Source: Phascolarctobacterium sp. (GTDB lineage: Bacteria; Bacillota; Negativicutes; Acidaminococcales; Acidaminococcaceae). From it: a DNA stretch of 10,938 bases. Both the position numbers and the translations under genes were made by a program. The stretch is from NCBI GenBank assembly GCA_024405645.1, contig JAKSOJ010000026.1, forward strand, positions 1-10,938. The letters are read 5' to 3'. Position 1 is the first letter of the stretch; every line of letters begins with the position of its first letter. Positions 1-8,248 of this stretch are shown here, one piece after another. The notes beneath the pieces were generated by a model. The model had not been told where the DNA came from. It worked only from the letters and a program-made list of their open reading frames with translations, and did no database searches.

Positions 1-1496
1 ATAGGTTGAATTTCTAAATAATCGTAGAAGGAAGCAATTCTTATTAATTCTTCCTCGCTTGCGCCAGAAAGAATCGCTCTATACAGTTCGCCCGCTTCGC
101 AAGCTGAACCAATAATCAGACCTTCTCGATGTTCAGAAATTACTTCTCTAGGCAAAAGAGGTCTCTTATATAAGTAACGAAGATGGCTAATAGAAACCAA
201 TTTATAAAGATTTCTTAAACCAGTTTCGTTTTTTGCAAGAATAATAATGTGGTAACTAGCCTTTTTGGGAGCTTTACTCTTCTTGGTAACATCTCCGGCT
301 TCTTGCTCCAGTGAATCATCCCCAAGCTTGTGGTCAGCCATAAGGTAGCCTTCCATGCCATAGATGAGTTTCAAATCAGATTTTTCATCCATTACCTCAT
401 CAAAGCAGAACGGAAAGGCTTGAACGACACCATGGTCAGTAATAGCCAAGGCTTTGTGGCCCCATTTAATAGCCTGTTTTACCAGGTCTTTCATGGGAGT
501 TACTGCATCCATCTTACTCATTTTGGTATGACAGTGAAGTTCAACACGCTTAACATCAGCGTTATCCATGCGCTTAGAAGAACCTTCTATCTTTTTAATT
601 CCCACGGGCAGAAACACAATTTCTTGAGAGAACTTGTCTATCTGCACATCGCCCTGGATACGAAGCTTCATGCCAACCTTAAATAGATTTTTGAATTCTT
701 TGGCATCCTTTTTGGGATCAATTTCTTGCTGAGGTGCTCCCCCATGATTCCATTTGCCACTGTTGTAGGGCTTAGAGAAAACCTTTTTAACAGTAATACC
801 ACCTTCACCATCATATAAGCTGAAGGAAATAATTACAGAACCAGTTTTAGTTTCTTTTTCAACGAAAGATTCCAAAGAGCCATCAGGAAGGTAAGTTTTT
901 ACAAAAGTGCCTTCTACTACGACATTATTTTCTTCTTCGATAATAGATACTAAAGGACGTGCTTTGGATTCTTTAACTTTTTTCCCCCAGAGCATTGAAT
1001 CGTCTTTTTTGTCACCATAGAGAGTTTCCATAGCTTTAAGATATTCGGGATCCATCTCTGGATCTATATATTCAGCAGGGGGCTCTGGCGGTGGAGGAAA
1101 CTCACAGCAAGGATCTGCAGGAGCATATTCATCTAAAGGTGGTTCTGGTGGCAAAGGAATATCCTCTGGCAAAGGTTCACCTGTACAATCTGTAATTACA
1201 TATTCTGGATCATCGGCTTTTTGAACTAACTGTTTACCATCTTTATCAGATATGAGGACTATTTCCTTTAAAGAAAAAGCGTCCTTCAAAGCGGACGCCA
1301 CTTTCTTAATTAACGAGGGTGGCAGAGCAGCATTACTTTCATAATGCAATTCCCAAACCGAGGACGCCTCATCTACACATATTTGATTTACATGGAAAAA
1401 TTGAATAGCAAATCTTTCTGAATTGCTAAACTGAACAGAACTCAAAAATGCAATAAACTTTTCTTGATCCGGTTTAAAGCAATATTTTATCTGCAT
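1..1496 (-). CDS. polC: PolC-type DNA polymerase III alpha subunit, N-terminal 498 residues (C-terminus beyond window edge)
   Basis: This is the replicative polymerase of low-GC Firmicutes. The frame is open from the ATG at 1496 to the window edge with no stop. Domains in order: an N-terminal domain (about residues 1-100); a proline/acid-rich linker (about 107-152); an OB-fold (about 183-304); and a PHP domain starting with VELHCH (H321, H323, D330), then ITDHG (D354, H355), GMEGY (E382), YHIIIL (H416) and GSACEAGEL (C466). Residues 416 onward (LAKNETGLRNLYKLVS) match the Bacillus PolC segment that follows its inserted exonuclease. Here no FDxETTG-type exonuclease motif lies between E382 and H416, only a lysine-rich linker, so the usual exonuclease insertion is absent. 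The palm, fingers and C-terminal domains are outside the window. The start is 6 bases after the mgtC-like stop and has only a weak Shine-Dalgarno sequence, suggesting coupled translation. The identification is firm; the domain loss is read by eye. Confidence 0.95.
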   Translation of the reverse strand, partial: MQIKYCFKPDQEKFIAFLSSVQFSNSERFAIQFFHVNQICVDEASSVWELHYESNAALPPSLIKKVASALKDAFSLKEIVLISDKDGKQLVQKADDPEYVITDCTGEPLPEDIPLPPEPPLDEYAPADPCCEFPPPPEPPAEYIDPEMDPEYLKAMETLYGDKKDDSMLWGKKVKESKARPLVSIIEEENNVVVEGTFVKTYLPDGSLESFVEKETKTGSVIISFSLYDGEGGITVKKVFSKPYNSGKWNHGGAPQQEIDPKKDAKEFKNLFKVGMKLRIQGDVQIDKFSQEIVFLPVGIKKIEGSSKRMDNADVKRVELHCHTKMSKMDAVTPMKDLVKQAIKWGHKALAITDHGVVQAFPFCFDEVMDEKSDLKLIYGMEGYLMADHKLGDDSLEQEAGDVTKKSKAPKKASYHIIILAKNETGLRNLYKLVSISHLRYLYKRPLLPREVISEHREGLIIGSACEAGELYRAILSGASEEELIRIASFYDYLEIQP

Positions 1497-1502
1497 AATA
1501 TC

Positions 1503-2237
1503 TTATATATCGTCTTGTGAACTTAGAACTACATCTAATTTATGTAGTCCACGAATAATTTCTCGTGCTTCGGTTTTATTGTTAACTTTTATATAAATAT
1601 CGAGCTGCAAACGACCGTTCTTTTTGTCTTTTTTTACCGCAAGGCTCTTAATGTTGATACCATTTTCGGTTAAATAACTAGACACTTGAGTAATGGACTC
1701 CGGTTCATTTACGACATCAACCTTTACATAGCTACGGTCTGTGCGTGTGGAAGCAGCAAATCTTTTATCCCAATTGTTGAATACGACTAGGGTAATTAAA
1801 GTCATAAGGGTTGCTCCGGCACTAAGAATATACATACCGGAGCCAACTGCAAGACCAATTGCAGAAATAATCCACAAGCTAGCAGCAGTAGTTAAACCTT
1901 TAACAGTTAAGCCTTCATGCATAATAGTACCTGCACCAAGGAAACCGATTCCACTAACTACTTGTGCTGCAATACGCGCGGTATCACGACGTGAACCTAA
2001 ATCCTGTCCCCCAGGAGTTACATTAACGATACCGTCAAAGCCGTAAATTGAAACTAACATAAAAAGTGCAGAACCAACACATACAAGAATGTGAGTTCTA
2101 AACCCTGCAGGTCTATCGCCACTACCCCTCTCCAAACCTACAATGCCACCAAAAGCAGCAGCAAGAAAGAGTCTGAAAAGCATCATGGTTTCGTGATTTG
2201 AATTTATAACTGTAAGAAAATTGTTATAAAATTCCAT
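1503..2237 (-). CDS. MgtC/SapB-family inner-membrane protein with C-terminal ACT-like domain
   Basis: This is a 244-residue MgtC/SapB-family membrane protein. About five hydrophobic helices are seen (roughly residues 18-36, 48-65, 88-106, 114-132 and 134-153). Family motifs are GGIVGLERGSGDRPAGFRTH (30-49), an AAQVVSGIGFLGAGTI stretch (90-105) and VKGLTTAASLWI (112-123). After an NNWDKRF junction, residues 168-244 form a soluble beta-alpha domain of ACT-like type (YVKVDVVNEPESITQVSSYL). Family members are linked to growth in low magnesium, to virulence and to control of ATP synthase or transporters, but the biochemical role is unsettled and cannot be assigned here. I start at the ATG at 2237 because TGGGGA lies 5 bases upstream; an in-frame TTG at 2249 would add four residues but has no clear ribosome binding site. 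It sits between proS and polC, an unusual place for this family, 6 bases before polC. Confidence 0.88.
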   Translation of the reverse strand: MEFYNNFLTVINSNHETMMLFRLFLAAAFGGIVGLERGSGDRPAGFRTHILVCVGSALFMLVSIYGFDGIVNVTPGGQDLGSRRDTARIAAQVVSGIGFLGAGTIMHEGLTVKGLTTAASLWIISAIGLAVGSGMYILSAGATLMTLITLVVFNNWDKRFAASTRTDRSYVKVDVVNEPESITQVSSYLTENGINIKSLAVKKDKKNGRLQLDIYIKVNNKTEAREIIRGLHKLDVVLSSQDDI

Positions 2238-2242
2238 ATATA

Positions 2243-2248
2243 TCCCCA
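2243..2248 (-). promoter_or_regulatory. Ribosome binding site deciding the mgtC-like start
   Basis: TGGGGA on the minus strand lies 5 bases before the ATG at 2237. It overlaps the alternative TTG start at 2249, which therefore lacks its own site. This favours the 244-residue product over the 248-residue one. Confidence 0.5.
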
Positions 2249-2284
2249 AAAATTACAATTCCAAAACGAATAGAATAGTTCCAA

Positions 2285-2333
2285 TGCAATGAAACCAAAG
2301 GAGACGAAAACGTCGACCTTTGCTTTCATTGCA
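2285..2333 (-). other. Long near-perfect hairpin between proS and the mgtC-like gene
   Basis: The arms TGCAATGAAA (2285-2294) and TTTCATTGCA (2324-2333) pair perfectly over 10 bp. After one mismatch, CAAAGG (2296-2301) pairs with CCTTTG (2317-2322), and after a small internal loop GACG (2303-2306) pairs with CGTC (2311-2314) around a four-base loop. That is 20 pairs in 49 bases, starting 9 bases after the proS stop. On the transcribed minus strand it is followed by TTGGAACTATTC, not a U-run, so it is not a textbook intrinsic terminator. It could be a weak or factor-assisted terminator, a 3'-end stabiliser of the proS transcript, or a processing site before mgtC-polC. The structure is clear; the role is inferred. 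Confidence 0.7.
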
Positions 2334-2342
2334 GATTAGCTA

Positions 2343-4052
2343 TTACAATTGTTTTAACATATCAACGATGGTTGCAATGTAGTCAGAATCCATAGGCAGC
2401 ATGGAAACTTCACCAGTTTTACGTGCTTTAACTTCCAAATTACCTTCTTTAATGGTCTTAGGACCAACAACTACACGCAGAGGATAACCGATAAGATCTG
2501 CATCTTTGAATTTAACGCCAGGTCTTTCGTTACGATCGTCGATTACAGCTTCAACACCAGCCTTCTTGAGAGCTTCGTAGATTTCGAAAGCTTTATCCCA
2601 AGATTCTTTATCTTTGGCATTTACAGGAACTACCAATACTTCATAAGGTGCGATGCTTACAGGCCAAATAATTCCATCTTTGTCGAAGCTTTGCTCTACG
2701 CAAGCAGCCATAGTACGACCTACGCCGATACCATAGCAACCCATATACATAGGTTGTTCTTTGCCATTTTCATCAAGGAAGGTAGCGTTCATAGCTTTAG
2801 AATATTTAGTGAACAGCTTAAATACTTGACCAGCTTCAATGCCACGAGCTTTTTCCATTTTAGCTCCGCAATGAGGACAAGGATCGCCCACTTGAGCAAG
2901 ACGGATATCTGCAACAAAGGTCGGTTTGAAGTCACGGCCAGGATTTGCATTTACATAGTGATAGCCTTCTTTATTAGCGCCACAGCAAATGTTATGCATT
3001 TTCATAACGCTTTGGTCAATAACGATAGTAACCTTTTCAGGATCAAGGCCTACAGGACCCATATAGCCACCAACAGTACCAGCTTCTACTAAAAGGCTTT
3101 CGTCTGCCATTTCAACTTCGTTAACACCAACGGTATTAGCAACTTTGATTTCGTTAACTTCGTGGTCGCCACGAACGAAGCAGAGAATGAGACCTTTTTC
3201 GGAGCTAAAAGCAACTGCTTTCATGCTCTTATCAACAGGAGCATTTAGGAATGCACATACGTCTGCAATAGTTTTGCAGTTAGGAGTTTCAACCATTTCC
3301 AAAGCTTGTTCAGCTTCTTCGGGAGCTTCAACTACATTAAGCTCAGCCTTTTCAATATCTGCTGCATAGTCGCAGGAAGTGCAGTAAGCAATTTCTGCTT
3401 CACCAGTATCAGCAAGAACCATGAATTCATGGGAACCATTGCCACCGATAGCGCCAGAATCAGCTTCTACAGGACGGAAGGTTAAACCGCAACGGGTGAA
3501 TACATTGGTATATGCATCATACATATCTTGATAGGATTTATCCAAACCTTCGATATCGCGGTCAAAGGAATAAGCATCCTTCATAATGAAGTCACGGCTA
3601 CGCATCAAACCAAAGCGAGGACGACGTTCATCGCGGAATTTATCTTGGATTTGATAAAGGTTAAGAGGAAGTTGACGATAGGATTTAACATCCATACGTA
3701 CCATGCTAGTAACTAATTCTTCATGAGTAGGACCAAGGCAGTATTCATGGCCATGACGGTCTTTTACACGAACCATTTCAGCGCCATAAACGCCCCAACG
3801 GCCAGATTCTTGCCAAATTTCAGCAGGTTGCATAATTGGCATCATAATTTCTTGAGCGCCTTTATTGTCCATTTCTTCGCGGATAATGTTTTCAATTTTC
3901 TTGATTACACGCCAAGCCAAAGGCAAATAGGTGTACATACCATTGGTAGATTTACGAATAAAACCAGCACGCAGTAAAAGTTGATGACTGGGAATCTCTG
4001 CTTCAGCAGGAACTTCACGCAGAGTAGGAGCATACATTTGAGATACTTTCAT
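2343..4052 (-). CDS. proS: Prolyl-tRNA synthetase, bacterial type with editing insertion
   Basis: Cytosolic class II aminoacyl-tRNA synthetase that charges tRNA-Pro with proline using ATP. The 569 residues match the usual bacterial length. Seen in order: an N-terminal catalytic half with CLGPTHEE (105-112); motif 2 as [10 protein letters not shown] and [13 protein letters not shown] (139-163); the editing (INS) domain at about 224-408, which in the family hydrolyses Ala-tRNA-Pro, with K278 in SMKAVAF and two cysteine pairs (C224/C227 and C392/C395) at its borders; motif 3 [10 protein letters not shown] (438-447); and the anticodon-binding domain from about 470 ([10 protein letters not shown]) to the end. 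The ATG shares its A with the ispG stop (TAATG), and GGAAGG lies 10 bases upstream, so translation is probably coupled to ispG. It appears complete, with nothing missing. Confidence 0.98.
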   Translation of the reverse strand: MKVSQMYAPTLREVPAEAEIPSHQLLLRAGFIRKSTNGMYTYLPLAWRVIKKIENIIREEMDNKGAQEIMMPIMQPAEIWQESGRWGVYGAEMVRVKDRHGHEYCLGPTHEELVTSMVRMDVKSYRQLPLNLYQIQDKFRDERRPRFGLMRSRDFIMKDAYSFDRDIEGLDKSYQDMYDAYTNVFTRCGLTFRPVEADSGAIGGNGSHEFMVLADTGEAEIAYCTSCDYAADIEKAELNVVEAPEEAEQALEMVETPNCKTIADVCAFLNAPVDKSMKAVAFSSEKGLILCFVRGDHEVNEIKVANTVGVNEVEMADESLLVEAGTVGGYMGPVGLDPEKVTIVIDQSVMKMHNICCGANKEGYHYVNANPGRDFKPTFVADIRLAQVGDPCPHCGAKMEKARGIEAGQVFKLFTKYSKAMNATFLDENGKEQPMYMGCYGIGVGRTMAACVEQSFDKDGIIWPVSIAPYEVLVVPVNAKDKESWDKAFEIYEALKKAGVEAVIDDRNERPGVKFKDADLIGYPLRVVVGPKTIKEGNLEVKARKTGEVSMLPMDSDYIATIVDMLKQL

Positions 4053-5128
4053 TAGTGAGAAACCTTCCTCTCGATTAAAATTTTATCAATTTCAACGAAT
4101 AATTCGTCAATAATTCTGTCTTCAGGAACCTTGCGAAGAACTTCTCCCTTACGGAAGATAAGTCCTTCTCCTTTACCACCTGCAATACCAACATCTGCCT
4201 CACGAGCTTCGCCAGGACCATTTACTACACAGCCCATAACTGCAACTACAATGGGTTCAGTAATTGAGTCAAGGCGTTTTTCAACCTCCAAAGCAAGCTT
4301 CTCAAGGTTAATTTGAGTACGTCCACAGGTAGGACAAGAAATTAAAGTAGGTCCGTATTCACGGAGTCCTAAAGATTTTAAAATATTATAAGCAACCTTG
4401 ACCTCATTAACTGGATCACCAGTCAAAGAAACGCGAATGGTATCACCTATACCTTCGGCGAGAAGAGTACCAATACCTACAGCAGATTTAATAATACCGC
4501 TGTTAACTGTACCTGCTTCAGTAACACCTACATGTAATGGATAATCACATTGGCTAGCCATGAGACGATAAGCAGCAAGAGTTGTCGGCACGTCATGGCA
4601 TTTCAAGGAAACTTTTATATTACGGTAATCCATATCTTCGAGGATTTTGATATGACGCCAAGCAGCTTCAACCATAGCCTCAGGAGTTGGATGACCATAT
4701 TTTTCTAGTAAATCTTTGGGCAAAGAACCTGCATTTACACCGATACGAATAGGAATATTTTTAGGACGAGCAGCTTCAACAACGGCTCTAACCTTGTCTT
4801 CACCACCGATATTGCCCGGATTCAATCTTAAGCCATCTACTCCAGCTTCAATAGCAGCCAATGCGAGCTTATAATCAAAGTGAATATCAGCGATAACAGG
4901 GATTGGACTTTCCTTACAAATTCGTTTTAAGCCTTCAGCAGCAGGCATATCAGGTACCGCACAACGAATAATATCACATCCAGCAGCAGCGAGCTCACGA
5001 ATTTGAGCTAGAGTTGCATCTGCATCATGCGTTTTAGTATTTGTCATGGATTGAACAGTAATCTTTGCACTACCACCAATCTTTTGAGAGCCTAATAAAA
5101 GCTCTCTAGTTTGTCTACGTTCAAACAT
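4052..5128 (-). CDS. ispG: 4-hydroxy-3-methylbut-2-enyl diphosphate synthase (IspG/GcpE)
   Basis: This iron-sulfur enzyme of the MEP isoprenoid pathway reductively converts ME-cPP to HMBPP, taking electrons from reduced ferredoxin or flavodoxin. The 358-residue protein is the compact bacterial form: a TIM-barrel half (about 1-255, with VQSMTNT at 25-31 and RLNPGNIG at 101-108) and a cluster-binding half. The [4Fe-4S] ligands are visible as C265 and C268 ([12 protein letters not shown]) and C300 with E307 ([12 protein letters not shown]). The ATG has AGAGG 6 bases upstream, and the start is 11 bases after the rseP stop. It overlaps proS by one base. A 2[4Fe-4S] ferredoxin gene about 4 kb upstream in the same cluster is a plausible electron donor, by inference only. 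Confidence 0.98.
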   Translation of the reverse strand: MFERRQTRELLLGSQKIGGSAKITVQSMTNTKTHDADATLAQIRELAAAGCDIIRCAVPDMPAAEGLKRICKESPIPVIADIHFDYKLALAAIEAGVDGLRLNPGNIGGEDKVRAVVEAARPKNIPIRIGVNAGSLPKDLLEKYGHPTPEAMVEAAWRHIKILEDMDYRNIKVSLKCHDVPTTLAAYRLMASQCDYPLHVGVTEAGTVNSGIIKSAVGIGTLLAEGIGDTIRVSLTGDPVNEVKVAYNILKSLGLREYGPTLISCPTCGRTQINLEKLALEVEKRLDSITEPIVVAVMGCVVNGPGEAREADVGIAGGKGEGLIFRKGEVLRKVPEDRIIDELFVEIDKILIERKVSH

Positions 5129-5139
5129 AATATACCTCT

Positions 5140-6159
5140 TTAAAATCTTGTAATATCTTTAAAGGTTGAATAGATTGTAATTGCCAAGATTAAACTAATG
5201 CCAACATATTGGATGCGAGTCATCCATACGGGGCTTAAAGGCTTGCCTCTTAAAGCCTCGATAATTAGTAAGATAAAGTGGCCACCATCCAAAGCTGGTA
5301 ACGGCAATAAGTTTACTACGCCAAGGTTGATACTCATAAGAGCTACAAAGCCAAATAGAGGTCTAAGTCCCTTTTCAGCCATTTTACCAGCAACCTGAGC
5401 TACACCAATTGGTCCGGCTACATCGGCAGAAGCCTTGCCTACAATTATTTCTTTCAAAGAATCTATCATATACTGAACACAATAGAATGTGTAATCAATA
5501 GCCATTTTGAAAGAATCAATAGGACCTACAGATTCATGTAAGATACGAGGACTAATACCAATGAGAGCTCTCTTAAGTTCAGGATCGTATTTAGGAGTCA
5601 TGGTAAAGCTTTGTTCCTTACCATCACGTTCAATCTTAAGAGATACCTCTTTTTCTCCGTTATCACGTAAAGTAGTAACAACGTTTCTCCAGTCAGTTAT
5701 TACTTTATCATTAATGGTGAGAATTTTATCTCCCACCTTTAGTCCTGCTCTCTCTGCTGCAGAAAATTCTACAACCTTACCAAGTACAGGAGCATTATCA
5801 ATCTTATCTTGACCTTCTACCATATAAATTCCAGTGAACAGTATAATTGGCAGAAGGAAATTCATAAATACACCAGCAAGGATTACAGCCATACGAGCAG
5901 GTATGGATTTACTATTAAATCCATTTTCACAGGGCTCGTCTTCTGGATCCATTCCAGCTATTTTATTATACCCACCTAAGGGAATCAATCTGAGAGAATA
6001 TTCTGTGTCCCCATCTTTTGTTTGATAGATACAGGGACCAAAGCCAATGGCAAACTCTTCAACCTTCATACCAGTCATTTTAGCAACGATAAAGTGACCG
6101 AATTCATGAACAGTAATAAGAATGCCAAAGACGAAAATTGCAGCTAAAACTGTCAGCAA
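5140..6159 (-). CDS. rseP: Site-2 intramembrane zinc metalloprotease (RseP/RasP family)
   Basis: Membrane-embedded protease of the S2P family that in relatives cuts anti-sigma factors and leftover signal peptides within the membrane. The first membrane helix carries the zinc motif HEFGH (H18, E19, H22). A second hydrophobic segment is at about 91-113. A single PDZ domain spans about 120-195 (AAERAGLKVGDKILTIN). The second catalytic motif NLLPLPALDGGH (283-294, D291) follows in the third helix, and a last helix is at about 315-331. At 339 residues with one PDZ domain it is the Gram-positive-style form, shorter than the two-PDZ E. coli protein. The start is a TTG at 6159, supported by AAGGAG 7 bases upstream; no ATG lies close by in frame. 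Its place between dxr and ispG is common in Firmicutes. The substrates cannot be read from here. Confidence 0.96.
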   Translation of the reverse strand: MLTVLAAIFVFGILITVHEFGHFIVAKMTGMKVEEFAIGFGPCIYQTKDGDTEYSLRLIPLGGYNKIAGMDPEDEPCENGFNSKSIPARMAVILAGVFMNFLLPIILFTGIYMVEGQDKIDNAPVLGKVVEFSAAERAGLKVGDKILTINDKVITDWRNVVTTLRDNGEKEVSLKIERDGKEQSFTMTPKYDPELKRALIGISPRILHESVGPIDSFKMAIDYTFYCVQYMIDSLKEIIVGKASADVAGPIGVAQVAGKMAEKGLRPLFGFVALMSINLGVVNLLPLPALDGGHFILLIIEALRGKPLSPVWMTRIQYVGISLILAITIYSTFKDITRF

Positions 6160-6166
6160 TGTAAGT

Positions 6167-6172
6167 CTCCTT
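6167..6172 (-). promoter_or_regulatory. Ribosome binding site deciding the TTG start of rseP
   Basis: AAGGAG on the minus strand sits 7 bases before TTG at 6159, in the 27-base gap after dxr. This fixes a non-ATG start for rseP just before its first membrane helix. Confidence 0.75.
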
Positions 6173-6186
6173 TTTTCTAACCTTCA

Positions 6187-7338
6187 CTACAGGTTAGAAA
6201 TAATCTTGCGAGCCTCTTCACGGGCTGCACTGTCACAAGCCTCAATATCTTCAATAGTAGGTTTAAGGATATTGCTATGAGCTTGCGTAACTTTATTGGT
6301 AATATATGGAATATCTAAATATTTAATTTTATCTTCTAAGAATGCGTACACAGCCTCTTCGTTTGCCGCGTTAAATACGCAAGGTAAGGTTCCTCCAGCC
6401 TTGCCACACTCGATGGCAATACCAAGAGAAGGAAATGCTTCCATATCGGGTGCTTCAAAGGTCAAAGTGCCATGTCGAATAAGATCTAACTGGTCAAAAG
6501 CGACTGGATAGCGTTCTGGATAGCTCAAAGCATATTGAATTGGTAAACGCATGTCAGGTTCACCTAACTGAGCAATTACGGAACCATCGCAAAACTCTAC
6601 CAAGCTATGAACAATACTTTGTGGATGTACTACTACATCAATCTTTTCATAAGGCATATCAAAGAGCCAATGTGCTTCAATTACTTCCAGACCTTTGTTA
6701 GCCAAGGTAGAAGAATCTACAGTAATCTTCTTACCCATGGACCAATTAGGATGATTTAAACATTGAGCCAAGGTTACATTTTCTAAATCACTACGTTTTT
6801 TCCCGCGGAACGGTCCACCACTTGCAGTAATCAGAAGACGCTTAACTTCGTTTTCACGCCCCCCACGCAAGGATTGGAAAATAGCAGAATGTTCACTATC
6901 CACAGGAGTCAGGCTTACACCTGCTTCTTTAATGGCACTCATTACAAGGCTACCACCTGCGACAAGAGTTTCCTTATTAGCCAATGCAATATGCTTGCCT
7001 TTTTTTATAGCAGCCATTGTTGGTCGAAGACCAGCATAGCCAACCATGGATGCAAGAACGGTATCAATGCCTTCATAGGTAGCAGCTGCTAAAAGTCCCT
7101 CTTCCCCAGTTAATATTTCTGTTTTACCATGATAACGAGAGGTTAAACGCTTAGCAGCCTCAGGGTCAGTCAAAACAGCAAAGTCAGGCTGAACAAGATT
7201 AATTTGTTCCTCCATAAGCTTATCAGAAGAATGAGCTGCCAAAACACGTATTTTCATTTTTTCAGGATTAGCAAGTGCAACATCAATTGTTTGACGACCA
7301 ATGGAGCCTGTCGAACCCAATAAAGAAATATTTTTCAT
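6187..7338 (-). CDS. dxr: 1-deoxy-D-xylulose-5-phosphate reductoisomerase
   Basis: This enzyme catalyses the second step of the MEP pathway, rearranging and reducing DXP to MEP with NADPH and a divalent metal. The 383 residues are close to the family length. The N-terminal nucleotide-binding loop is GSTGSIGRQT (8-17). Other landmarks are ALANKETLVAGG (118-129), the metal-binding VDSEHSAIFQ (D147, E149), TASGGPF (171-177), and NHPNWSMG followed by VDSSTLANKGLEVIEA (third metal ligand E218). The C-terminal helical domain is present. The ATG has AAGGT 7 bases upstream and starts 16 bases after the cdsA stop. All the catalytic residues I looked for are there. It is the target of fosmidomycin in other bacteria. 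Confidence 0.98.
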   Translation of the reverse strand: MKNISLLGSTGSIGRQTIDVALANPEKMKIRVLAAHSSDKLMEEQINLVQPDFAVLTDPEAAKRLTSRYHGKTEILTGEEGLLAAATYEGIDTVLASMVGYAGLRPTMAAIKKGKHIALANKETLVAGGSLVMSAIKEAGVSLTPVDSEHSAIFQSLRGGRENEVKRLLITASGGPFRGKKRSDLENVTLAQCLNHPNWSMGKKITVDSSTLANKGLEVIEAHWLFDMPYEKIDVVVHPQSIVHSLVEFCDGSVIAQLGEPDMRLPIQYALSYPERYPVAFDQLDLIRHGTLTFEAPDMEAFPSLGIAIECGKAGGTLPCVFNAANEEAVYAFLEDKIKYLDIPYITNKVTQAHSNILKPTIEDIEACDSAAREEARKIISNL

Positions 7339-7354
7339 AATTAATACCTTGCGA

Positions 7355-8236
7355 CTAATTATTAAGCATCATAGGAATAACGCTAGAAATAAGCATAATG
7401 TAATAGAAAACAGGAGCTGTAAAAAGTAGACTATCAAACCGGTCTAAAACTCCTCCGTGACCAGGGAAGAAATTACCAGAATCCTTAATGTCGAAGGATC
7501 TTTTGATAATTGATTCGATTAAATCTCCTAAAGGAGCGAAGAAGCTAACAGATAGAGCCAGTGCTACTGCTTGCCAGAGAGGCACGCCTAAATATACGAC
7601 AGTCAAGGCAAGTACGGAAATAAAGCAGCCTACAAAGCCACCCACTGCACCTTCTAAGCTCTTTTTAGGACTAACACTACAGAAAGGATTCTTCCCGAAA
7701 GCAGAGCCTACAAAATAAGCAGCTGTATCACTCATCCAAGTACCAATTAAGGTAATCCAAAGGCAAACCTCACCATATTCAAAAACTCTAAAGCCTAAAT
7801 CAATATGAGGACCATAATCAAAGCTTCTTAAAATAATTACATGTGAGAAAAGTACACCTGTATAGATAAATCCCCACATAGAAAGACCAGTATTGGCAAT
7901 CCATTTACCATCGTTAAACTTACAATGACGATATAATCCTTCAAGAGCATTAAATATGAAAAATAATGCAGTGAACATAGTCGTCAAAGCCAAAGAAATT
8001 GCAGGCTCAATTTCAAAATGATATACGATACCACCTAAGCCAACAACTAATGCAACACCTAGTCCAGAGCTTAAGTAATATACACGATAACCGTTCTTCT
8101 CTGCCATGCGATGATATTCAAACCAACCAACGCAAGCAAGAACAAATACTGCAGCTGAGAAAACCCAACCGCCTTGAGTAATGATACCGATAGCAGCACA
8201 AATGCCGACAATACCGGTTATAATCCTTGTTAGCAT
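7355..8236 (-). CDS. cdsA: Phosphatidate cytidylyltransferase (CDP-diglyceride synthetase)
   Basis: Integral membrane enzyme that makes CDP-diacylglycerol from phosphatidic acid and CTP, the branch point for phosphatidylglycerol and phosphatidylethanolamine. The 293 residues contain roughly eight hydrophobic segments. The family signature is near the C-terminus: SIIKRSFDIKDSG (242-254) followed by PGHGGVLDRFD (258-268), with the metal-binding aspartates D265 and D268. The segment SPKKSLEGAVGG (189-200) is also typical, as is WMSDTAAYFVG (167-177). ATG start with AAGGAAG upstream, overlapping the end of uppS; the gap is 12 bases. The uppS-cdsA pair is widely conserved and links lipid-carrier and phospholipid synthesis. 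Complete. Confidence 0.97.
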   Translation of the reverse strand: MLTRIITGIVGICAAIGIITQGGWVFSAAVFVLACVGWFEYHRMAEKNGYRVYYLSSGLGVALVVGLGGIVYHFEIEPAISLALTTMFTALFFIFNALEGLYRHCKFNDGKWIANTGLSMWGFIYTGVLFSHVIILRSFDYGPHIDLGFRVFEYGEVCLWITLIGTWMSDTAAYFVGSAFGKNPFCSVSPKKSLEGAVGGFVGCFISVLALTVVYLGVPLWQAVALALSVSFFAPLGDLIESIIKRSFDIKDSGNFFPGHGGVLDRFDSLLFTAPVFYYIMLISSVIPMMLNN

Positions 8237-8248
8237 ACAGATTCTTCC

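Noticed and set aside
330..686. Plus-strand open frame of 118 codons
   Set aside because: It lies wholly inside polC on the opposite strand, where the polC frame encodes clear OB-fold and PHP motifs. Its protein resembles no family I know and it has no context as a gene.
1..1496. polC as a broken gene or frameshifted fragment
   Set aside because: One continuous frame with family motifs in the right order runs to the window edge. The missing exonuclease is a clean domain absence, not a disrupted frame.
2238..2249. TTG start at 2249 for the MgtC-like gene
   Set aside because: The only ribosome binding site, TGGGGA, overlaps this codon and is placed correctly for the ATG at 2237.
2250..2284. 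Promoter for mgtC-polC between the hairpin and the mgtC start
   Set aside because: TTGGAA and TGTAAT occur, but about 21 bases apart, and no pair with 16-18 spacing is convincing. A promoter may still exist.
2691..3092. Plus-strand open frame of 133 codons
   Set aside because: It is antisense to the proS editing domain and motif 3 region. The composition looks like a shadow of proS and no ribosome binding site was evident.
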